Part shown: piece by piece, positions 16,836 through 22,803 of the stretch
Numbering within the stretch: position 1 is the stretch's first letter
How the letters are laid out: the number at the start of each line of letters is the position of its first letter
NCBI GenBank assembly: GCA_903876875.1
Contig: CAIRBT010000187.1
Span: forward strand, 1 to 34,841
Origin: an uncultured Geobacteraceae bacterium
GTDB taxonomy: Bacteria; Desulfobacterota; Desulfuromonadia; Geobacterales; Pseudopelobacteraceae
Length of the DNA: 34,841 nucleotides
Direction of reading: 5' to 3'
Position numbers and translations under genes: made by a program
Notes under the pieces: model-generated
The model's input: only the letters and a program-made list of their open reading frames with translations
What the model was told of the DNA's origin: nothing
The model's database searches: none

Positions 16836-17741
16836 TTAGTATTCTATCCACGTTTTCGGTGAACCAGCATCCAAAACTGTCTTAATTGTTTTGGTTGTGT
16901 CCTTTACTGTGGCAACTGCTGTTACTTCGTAAAAACGACTGGTGTAACTAATTCTTGAACTTTGAGTTGGACTGATTGTTTTCATTTCCGGCACCCGCTC
17001 CCACAGTTCACCTGATCCTTCGTAGGGTCGATTTGCAATTATCCTGGTAACAATATCACTCTTTATATCGAGGGACGTCAAGACCTCCGGTGGTGCGCTA
17101 TTAATATTTATTTGATTCGTCATCTTTGATCCCCTATTGGAGACGACGGTGAAAAACGGCTCAAGTTTACTGACAATTTCCGGCTTAAAGTCCTTGTGAA
17201 TCAGTGTCAGTTCTTTCACTGTTTCCAGCTTATTATTACGTGAGTTGTACCCCTTACTACGAAAATATGCCATGGCGGCACTGCCAACATTTTTTTCATA
17301 TTTATTATTAATCCAGTAAGCAACCGTATACCAATCCTCTTTGGGAATATTACAGAGAGTGCCCAAGGTCTGCACAGACTTCATATTTATGAGGTTTTCA
17401 GTACCATCTTCATTAACAATATCATTTATATTTAGCTTACCGCTTTCGTCCTTGAGAGAGATTGCCAGTGAACCTATCTCATTTTCCTGCTTGAACCCAT
17501 TTACCAGTATGGTCTGAAAAAGTGTCTTGTTTTGCGAAGCATTGGCCAGAATAAACTTGCCCCCCTCGACCCCGGATTCGGCCAGAATCGCTGCCTGCTG
17601 CCCATCCCGGAAACTGCGACTGAGGGACACATCCACGTACACCTGATGGGCCATCTCCACGACGAGTGCCACCATCAGTGAGGTTATTATCAAGGTTAAT
17701 ATAAGGGCAAAGCCGGCATCACCTTCCATTCCCCTTTTCAT
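16836..17741 (-). CDS. gspK: Type II secretion minor pseudopilin GspK
   Basis: A 301-residue minor pseudopilin. The prepilin leader ends in DAG before FALILTLIITSLM, with no glutamate at mature position 5, the usual GspK exception that places it at the pseudopilus tip. A large globular domain follows, including a helix-hairpin-helix-like segment (NINSAPPEVLTSLDI). It overlaps gspJ by one base (TAATG). The DNA is visibly richer in A and T than its neighbours, with runs such as those around 17281-17320 and 17401-17430, and the protein is rich in Asn, Lys and Ile. This suggests a different history or relaxed codon use. Confidence 0.93.
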   Translation of the reverse strand: MKRGMEGDAGFALILTLIITSLMVALVVEMAHQVYVDVSLSRSFRDGQQAAILAESGVEGGKFILANASQNKTLFQTILVNGFKQENEIGSLAISLKDESGKLNINDIVNEDGTENLINMKSVQTLGTLCNIPKEDWYTVAYWINNKYEKNVGSAAMAYFRSKGYNSRNNKLETVKELTLIHKDFKPEIVSKLEPFFTVVSNRGSKMTNQININSAPPEVLTSLDIKSDIVTRIIANRPYEGSGELWERVPEMKTISPTQSSRISYTSRFYEVTAVATVKDTTKTIKTVLDAGSPKTWIEY

Positions 17742-18382
17742 TACTTACCCACCTTTGGCGTGGCGAGTATGGAATAGGCGACCAACTTTCCTTCGTCCCC
17801 AACCTGTACTGTTATTCTTACCGCGTCCGGCAGTGCCCGGTTTACCTCTGTATCAAAGGTTTTTACCCACTTTGAACCGTAATAGCACTCCACCAAAAAA
17901 GAGCTTATCCGTTCCATCTGTGGCAAAAACGGCACCGTGCTATCCTCGGAAAAAATATCACGTTCCTGCCGTCGCAATATCCGCTTGCCGTTCTTCTCAA
18001 TAATCTGATAGGTAACCCTCACCGTGCCGGAACCGGGGGTAAGATCACCAATTGTCGGAACACGGGTGGTAATCGTCAATGTGGATGATGGAAGTCCGAA
18101 GTAATCCCTATCTTCAACCACAAGGCGTGGCCGCAGCTGCTGTTCTCGTGTCATGTTTGTCGACGGAGTTACCGGCGGTGGCACCGCCGCTTCTACCTCA
18201 CGCCGGATGAGATCAAGGGTATCAGACAGCTCCCGGCTTGACTCCATAACGGCGGCTGTCCGTTCACGTGCCCGTGCCACTCCGAAATAGCTGCCATAGA
18301 GGGCGGTGGTCAGGATCGCCAAGAGACCAACCGCAATGAGCACTTCAATTAGCGTGAAACCGTCACTGTTTGTAGCGGACAA
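17741..18382 (-). CDS. gspJ: Type II secretion minor pseudopilin GspJ
   Basis: A 213-residue minor pseudopilin. A short leader ending in glycine is followed by FTLIEVLIAVGLL, the prepilin peptidase site with Glu at mature position 5. A long N-terminal helix and a GspJ-type beta-rich domain follow. The start is TTG 18382; it is well supported by a perfect AAGGAGG 6 bases upstream, although this means a 20-bp overlap with gspI. GspJ forms the pseudopilus tip complex with GspI and GspK, and all three are contiguous here. Confidence 0.93.
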   Translation of the reverse strand: MSATNSDGFTLIEVLIAVGLLAILTTALYGSYFGVARARERTAAVMESSRELSDTLDLIRREVEAAVPPPVTPSTNMTREQQLRPRLVVEDRDYFGLPSSTLTITTRVPTIGDLTPGSGTVRVTYQIIEKNGKRILRRQERDIFSEDSTVPFLPQMERISSFLVECYYGSKWVKTFDTEVNRALPDAVRITVQVGDEGKLVAYSILATPKVGK

Positions 18383-18713
18383 GTACCACCTCCTTGCCGT
18401 TACTTCCTCGCTTTACCCGTACCACCAGCTTCTTCAGATTCATCGCGGGGATCTCTGCCGACAGCACATCGGTCTCCCAGGTAAACTCCGGATAGGTGGG
18501 AGCAAAAGTTCCCGTATCTTTCTTTGGTTCCTTCGTGAGCACTTCCAATTGACTACGAGCCAGCAGGGTCATCTGGGTATTGTCCCGCTCACTGGCGACG
18601 ATACCCAGATGGTAGTTCACCGACGAAAGCACCGTCAGAATAACGCCGGCCATTATGGCCAAAGAGACCATGACTTCGAGGAGGGTAAATCCCGAGGTAC
18701 GGTGGTGTTTCAT
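18363..18713 (-). CDS. gspI: Type II secretion minor pseudopilin GspI
   Basis: A 116-residue minor pseudopilin. The leader MKHHRTSG precedes FTLLEVMVSLAIMAG, with the cleavage glycine and mature Glu5 in place. Length and order match GspI, the protein that nucleates the pseudopilus tip with GspJ and GspK. ATG 18713 overlaps the stop of gspH (ATGA), and the gene's last 20 bp overlap gspJ. The protein is methylated and cleaved by a prepilin peptidase, which is not encoded in this window. Confidence 0.92.
   Translation of the reverse strand: MKHHRTSGFTLLEVMVSLAIMAGVILTVLSSVNYHLGIVASERDNTQMTLLARSQLEVLTKEPKKDTGTFAPTYPEFTWETDVLSAEIPAMNLKKLVVRVKRGSNGKEVVLVRYKQ
18389..18395 (-). promoter_or_regulatory. 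Strong Shine-Dalgarno that fixes the TTG start of gspJ
   Basis: On the minus strand this reads AAGGAGG, a full anti-16S match, exactly 6 bases before the TTG at 18380-18382. It lies inside the 3' end of gspI. No ATG or GTG start at suitable spacing is available in the gspJ frame, so the site decides the start. Confidence 0.8.
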
Positions 18714-19225
18714 GGCACATCCTCCAGGTACCCGGGAAACTGCTGGATCTTTCTCCCTGACGGATAGGCCATGACCGTCCAGAACTGTCCCGATGATCCC
18801 TGTAGGTGGATCGTGACAAACTCACGGATCCCCCCGACACCCACATCTACCCGAACTTCCCCTTCCGTAATCTTCCCAAGACGGGGAATCCGCACGTCAG
18901 CAACTACTATTCCCCCTATTATCGGTGATTTCTGTAACAGGGGATCCTTCGGTTCCAGCCTGCTGCCATCCCCTCTCACCTCGCTGATTTTCATCTGTTC
19001 TGTACCAGGCAGCATGGTCAGTGAGTAACCGGTACCGGAGGCAGCGGCCCGCTCCTGCAGATAGCGGAGGGTTGACGCCAGGGTTCTTCCTGAATTTTTC
19101 AGATTATTCTGGTCAGAGGAGGGGAGTTTGGGGATGACAATCATCAGCACCATGCTGATAATAACCACCACCACCATGATCTCGATCAGGGTAAACCCCT
19201 TGCGTGAACCGCCCCCCCGCACCAT
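18710..19225 (-). CDS. gspH: Type II secretion minor pseudopilin GspH
   Basis: A 171-residue pseudopilin. The leader MVRGGGSRKG is cleaved before FTLIEIMVVVVIISM, with mature Glu5. The C-terminal half is beta-rich, as in GspH/FimT-type pseudopilins. The frame is open further upstream to 19306, but that would place about 80 bp inside rnd. ATG 19225 gives a normal prepilin leader and starts 4 bases after the rnd stop. GspH versus a major pseudopilin (GspG) was weighed. The absence of a GspG-type calcium-site C-terminus and the following I-J-K order favour GspH. Confidence 0.88.
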   Translation of the reverse strand: MVRGGGSRKGFTLIEIMVVVVIISMVLMIVIPKLPSSDQNNLKNSGRTLASTLRYLQERAAASGTGYSLTMLPGTEQMKISEVRGDGSRLEPKDPLLQKSPIIGGIVVADVRIPRLGKITEGEVRVDVGVGGIREFVTIHLQGSSGQFWTVMAYPSGRKIQQFPGYLEDVP

Positions 19226-19229
19226 CAGC

Positions 19230-20378
19230 TCATGCCATCGCGATAATACGGGCCAAATCAGCGGCAAAGAGCTGCTTCTGCCAATCTCGCATACCGGAGA
19301 GGGCATTCAGCTCTTCGAGGGATGCCTCCGTGGTGTCAGCCACTGATTCAAGGAGCCAATTTGGTGCCACCACCCCCGGATCGAGCCCCAATTCTCCGCT
19401 GAAGCGTTCCCGCCAGGACTTCAGGTTTTTGAGCCGTTCCTTGGTCTGCTCGGTGACCTCTTTTTTGGTACTGCGAGGAAAACGCGGCAGCTGCTGCTCC
19501 GGCGTTGTCGCCCCTTTAGTCACCGCCGCCAGGATACCGGCACCATGGCGCTGAATCTGCCCCGACGTCATCCCCTTTACCATGGCTAAATCGTGGAGCG
19601 ACCGGGGACGCAGCTCTGCCACCTCAATGAGGGTATCCGCTGAGAGCACCTTGAACGGGGGACGATCAAACTGTTCGGACTGACGAGCCCGCATCTGGAG
19701 TAGCTCCTCCAGGATAGCCAGGCCTACCCCCCGCAGTTTACCGGCCCCCTTGCAGTAAAGAAAGAGTGGCCCTTCCTTTTCCGATACCCGTGCCTGACAG
19801 ACCAAACGCCCCTCTTCTTCAACCCAGGCAAGCCGTCCCTTCTGGGTGAGCTCGCCCCGCAGTTGGTCATAGAGCGGCAGTAAATCCGAGGTATCGGCCA
19901 TGGCATAGGCACACATTTCACGGCTCAAAGGGCGTTTGCTCCAATCGGCTTTCTGGTACTTCTTGTCCAGTTCAATGCCGAAACGAGCCCGCAGCAGAGC
20001 TGCCAAACCAAATTCGCCGATACCCAAAAAACGAGCCGCCAGCATGGTATCAAACAGGTTGGTCACCTCGATACCAAAATCCCGGTGGAGGGATCTGATA
20101 TCATAATCAGCCCCATGCATGACTACGGTTATGGCCGGGTCGGCCAGGGGAGCAGCCAGCGGTTCCAGAGACGTTACTGCCAGTGGATCGATTAACCAGC
20201 TCTGGTCACGGGTCGAAATCTGCACCAGACAGACCTTCTCCCGGTAGTGATGCAGTGAGTCCATCTCAAGGTCAACGGCAATTTCCTGCTGGTTCTTGAG
20301 GATTTCTGCAAGTTCGGCAAGCCGTGCCACGGTGGTGATAATTTCGCAGGTTCCATCCTGCTTATGGAAATAACTCAA
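19230..20378 (-). CDS. rnd: Ribonuclease D
   Basis: A 382-residue 3'-5' exoribonuclease of the DEDD family that trims tRNA precursors. The catalytic acids are visible as DLEMDS (ExoI), HGADYDIRSL (ExoII) and the YAMADTSDLLPLY segment with the tyrosine and aspartate of ExoIII. Helical HRDC-type domains follow (for example KGVGLAILEELLQMR-like and PRSLHDLAMVKGM segments). The start is TTG 20378, overlapping the mqnC stop (TTGA), with GGGAG about 8 bases upstream. A gene for RNA processing lying between a quinone enzyme and secretion genes has no obvious functional logic. Confidence 0.94.
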   Translation of the reverse strand: MSYFHKQDGTCEIITTVARLAELAEILKNQQEIAVDLEMDSLHHYREKVCLVQISTRDQSWLIDPLAVTSLEPLAAPLADPAITVVMHGADYDIRSLHRDFGIEVTNLFDTMLAARFLGIGEFGLAALLRARFGIELDKKYQKADWSKRPLSREMCAYAMADTSDLLPLYDQLRGELTQKGRLAWVEEEGRLVCQARVSEKEGPLFLYCKGAGKLRGVGLAILEELLQMRARQSEQFDRPPFKVLSADTLIEVAELRPRSLHDLAMVKGMTSGQIQRHGAGILAAVTKGATTPEQQLPRFPRSTKKEVTEQTKERLKNLKSWRERFSGELGLDPGVVAPNWLLESVADTTEASLEELNALSGMRDWQKQLFAADLARIIAMA

Positions 20379-21427
20379 ACCGGAAACTCCCTCATAATTG
20401 AGTAGGTTGTGGTACGCTGGGCAGCCCGAAAGCCGGCATCACGTATCAGGGAAATCATCTCTTGCTGCGACATGCAGAAACTACATCCTGCCGCCGCCAC
20501 TACATTCTCTTCCAACATGGTGCCCCCCAGGTCGTTGGCACCGAAAAGCAGAGCCACCGAGGCCATTTTAGCACCCTGGGTAACCCAACTTGCCTGAATA
20601 TTGGGAATATTATCAAGTACGATCCGGGACAGTGCCAGTACTTTCAGGTAATCGGTGCCCGTTGCCGTTGTCCCCCCCAGCTCCGTGTTTCCCGGCTGGT
20701 AAGTCCAGGGGATAAAGGCGGTAAAGGAGCCCCCCCGATCCTGTAATTCCCGAACACGGAACAGATGCTCGACGATATCCTCAGGTTTTTCACGACTGCC
20801 GAACATCATGGTTGCCGTGGTCGGCATGCCAAGGGCAGCCGCCTTCAACATTACCTCCCCCCACTGTTGCCAGCCAATTTTTTCCGGTGAGATGGCCTTA
20901 CGTACCTCATCCACCAAAATTTCCGCCCCTCCCCCCGGTATGGAGTCCAAACCAGCGGTTTTGAGACGCCGGAGTACCTCGTCAAGCGTCAGAGACGAGC
21001 TGACCGCAATATTGGCAACCTCAGCCGGTGACAGGGAGTGGTTCTGGATGGTCGGAAAACGGAGCTTTATTTCTCGAAACAGCTCTTCAAAATACTCCAC
21101 TTTCAGGTCAGCGTTAAGCCCCCCCTGCATCAACAACTGGGTTCCCCCCGCCTCCACCAGTTCGGCAATTTTTCTGAAAATCTGATCGTGGGTCAGCAGA
21201 TAGGCATCGGCAGCATCCTTTGACCGGTAAAATGCACAGAACAGACACTTTGAACTACAGATATTTGTGTAATTGACATTGCGATCAACCACAAAAGTAA
21301 CCATTTTCTCCGGGTGGAGTACGCTGCGGATGGTGTTGGCACGCGCCCCCAGTGCCAGCAAATCCCCACGATTCAGCAGCTGAAGTGCCTCCTCACGCCC
21401 TATTCGCGCCGTTCCCAAACTGTTCAA
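20375..21427 (-). CDS. mqnC: Cyclic dehypoxanthine futalosine synthase (radical SAM)
   Basis: A 350-residue radical SAM enzyme that cyclises dehypoxanthine futalosine in the futalosine route to menaquinone. The 4Fe-4S/SAM motif is CSSKCLFCAF. Other family features are NHSLSPAEV, GLDSIPGGGAEIL, MMFGSREKPEDIVEHL, the AFIPWTYQPGNTEL segment and a late ANDLGGTMLEENV. The closely related MqnE was considered, but these blocks fit MqnC better. I chose TTG 21427, which overlaps the ybgC stop (TTGA) as at neighbouring junctions; an ATG at 21517 would overlap ybgC by 94 bp. It indicates that the cell makes menaquinone by this route; no other mqn genes are in the window. Confidence 0.92.
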   Translation of the reverse strand: MNSLGTARIGREEALQLLNRGDLLALGARANTIRSVLHPEKMVTFVVDRNVNYTNICSSKCLFCAFYRSKDAADAYLLTHDQIFRKIAELVEAGGTQLLMQGGLNADLKVEYFEELFREIKLRFPTIQNHSLSPAEVANIAVSSSLTLDEVLRRLKTAGLDSIPGGGAEILVDEVRKAISPEKIGWQQWGEVMLKAAALGMPTTATMMFGSREKPEDIVEHLFRVRELQDRGGSFTAFIPWTYQPGNTELGGTTATGTDYLKVLALSRIVLDNIPNIQASWVTQGAKMASVALLFGANDLGGTMLEENVVAAAGCSFCMSQQEMISLIRDAGFRAAQRTTTYSIMREFPV

Positions 21428-21834
21428 CGTTCGCACACCCTTTCTTTCAATTCCCTCTCCAGCATCTGCCGAATCGCCAGTGGGATTCGTTGCGCCTTCA
21501 AGCGGGGGGTAATACATGCCAGCACCACTGTCCCCTCCACCAACAGACGCCCATCACGTTCCCGCACAATCCTTTGTTGCAGACTCACCGACGCTCCCCC
21601 CACGACCACAGGAGCTGTTTCAACGGTCAGCAGATCATCGTGGAGCGCTGGGGCTTTAAAATCCAGTTCCATATGAACCACCGGAAACACAAAACCGTTT
21701 TGCGCCAGTTCCGCAACCAGAAAACCGTGGCTGCGAAAATATTCCGAACGTGCCCGCTCCATGAACTTAAGATAGTTAGCATGGTACACCACACCACCGG
21801 AGTCGGTATCTTCATAATATATTCGTACCTGCAT
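21424..21834 (-). CDS. YbgC/FadM-family acyl-CoA thioesterase
   Basis: A 136-residue single hot-dog-fold 4-hydroxybenzoyl-CoA thioesterase family protein. The motif YYEDTDSGGVVYHANYLKFMERARSEYF (in parts: YYEDTDSGG and VYHANYLKFMERAR) carries the catalytic aspartate. Members hydrolyse short acyl-CoA or acyl-ACP thioesters; YbgC is linked to phospholipid synthesis and the Tol-Pal genes, which are absent here. I chose ATG 21834, because a GTG at 21873 would begin upstream of the probable transcription start. It heads the long - strand run. Confidence 0.88.
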   Translation of the reverse strand: MQVRIYYEDTDSGGVVYHANYLKFMERARSEYFRSHGFLVAELAQNGFVFPVVHMELDFKAPALHDDLLTVETAPVVVGGASVSLQQRIVRERDGRLLVEGTVVLACITPRLKAQRIPLAIRQMLERELKERVCER

Positions 21835-21855
21835 GGCCCTGGTAGTCCCTTTATG

Positions 21856-21873
21856 GTGAATGTCTAAATTCAC
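21856..21873. repeat. Inverted repeat in the ybgC leader
   Basis: GTGAAT and ATTCAC separated by GTCTAA. It lies just downstream of the candidate -10 element, about where transcription of the ybgC run would start. It could be an operator half of the regulatory region or part of a small 5' hairpin. No family of regulator can be named. Confidence 0.4.
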
Positions 21874-21902
21874 ACTCTAGTGCAGATTCGTCCTATCTGC
21901 AA
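21874..21902 (-). promoter_or_regulatory. Candidate sigma-70 promoter with embedded operator-like palindrome for the ybgC-mqnC-rnd-gsp run
   Basis: Read on the minus strand: TTGCAG (21897-21902), a 17-base spacer, then TAGAGT (21874-21879). An inverted repeat, TGCAGAT / ATCTGCA with a 7-base centre, covers 21881-21901, so it overlaps both spacer and -35. That is a typical place for a repressor site. The start would be near 21867, compatible with ATG 21834 of ybgC. Confidence 0.42.
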
Positions 21903-21953
21903 CTTTTTCTCTCTGGTGGACTGTCTGTTTTTTTGCAAGGGGCATAGCCTTTC

Positions 21954-21999
21954 CCCCTCATCCGCCCTGACGGGCACCTTCTCCCACGAAGGGAGCGGG
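21954..21999. repeat. REP-like double hairpin
   Basis: Two small hairpins in tandem: GCCC-TGAC-GGGC (21964-21975) and CTCCC-ACGAA-GGGAG (21981-21995), embedded in a pyrimidine-rich CCCCCTCATCC context. This composition resembles interspersed intergenic repeats of the CCCTCACCC...CTCCC type known from many proteobacteria. It lies in the gap between two - strand operons. The rest of the gap (22000-22137) shows no gene and no convincing terminator for rsmG. Confidence 0.5.
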
Positions 22000-22137
22000 A
22001 AAAAACAGCATACCATCGTTAATTCGCCCACAAATCGCCTGTAAGCCAAAAAAGCACTTTTACCTCACATCACCTAGGACAATGGCTCAAAACTGCATTA
22101 CAGCCAATTTTTGAAACACACCTTTCCAGCCCATATT

Positions 22138-22803
22138 TTACGCGGCTTCGCGCCGTTTCAGGAATGTAAGATTCCGTGAACCCATGGCATCGGGCAATTC
22201 ATAGCGAATTACGGAACTCACCACAAAACCACTGGCCTTGAGCGCCCCATCATTTTCCGTAATCTCATGTTCACCATGATCACCTTTCATGGCGATTAGC
22301 ACCCCCCCCTCTGCCAACAGCGGTGCGGCAAGTTCAACGAACCGATCAAGCCGGGTAAACGCCCGGGAGGTAATAACGGAGAACTGCTGGGGATGGGAAC
22401 GATGCAGCTCTTCAATGCGCGAGTGAACTGCTTCAATTCCGGTGAGTGACAGTGTTCTGATAACGTGACGCTGAAATTGTATTTTCTTGGCCACCGCATC
22501 CACCGATACCATTGCCACGTCAGGAACCATAATTTTGAGCGGAATAACCGGCAGGCCCGCACCGGAACCGATATCAAGCAGGCGATCACCGGCCGAGAGA
22601 TAGGGAATCAGTGCCAGTGAATCCACAAAATGCTTGATTGCAATTTCACGAGGTTTCGTGATGGCAGTTAAATTCACCTTACTGTTCCATTTAAGTAACT
22701 CTTCCGTATAGCGATTAAAGGAGCTCACCTGCTGCGCTGATAGTACTGCTGGTATTATTGCAGTTTTTTCGGCGACAATGTTCCCTACTGTTTGCTGAGC
22801 CAT
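22138..22803 (-). CDS. rsmG: 16S rRNA (guanine527-N7)-methyltransferase RsmG
   Basis: A 221-residue S-adenosylmethionine-dependent methyltransferase that modifies G527 of 16S rRNA. The cofactor site is LLDIGSGAGLPVIPLK; other family marks are WNSKVNLTAI near the N-terminus and VITSRAFTRLD. ATG 22803 shares one base with the mnmG stop (TAATG), and GGAG lies upstream; an ATG 21 bases earlier is less likely. It ends the rpmH-to-rsmG cluster. In many bacteria parA and parB come next, but here a non-coding gap follows. Confidence 0.95.
   Translation of the reverse strand: MAQQTVGNIVAEKTAIIPAVLSAQQVSSFNRYTEELLKWNSKVNLTAITKPREIAIKHFVDSLALIPYLSAGDRLLDIGSGAGLPVIPLKIMVPDVAMVSVDAVAKKIQFQRHVIRTLSLTGIEAVHSRIEELHRSHPQQFSVITSRAFTRLDRFVELAAPLLAEGGVLIAMKGDHGEHEITENDGALKASGFVVSSVIRYELPDAMGSRNLTFLKRREAA

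Noticed and set aside
21427-21517. ATG 21517 as mqnC start
   Set aside because: It overlaps the thioesterase gene by 94 bp and adds residues unlike the family.
22061-22116. Terminator after rsmG or within the gap
   Set aside because: TGGCT/AGCCA with a 14-base loop is on the wrong strand and weak; no minus-strand stem with a U-tract was found.
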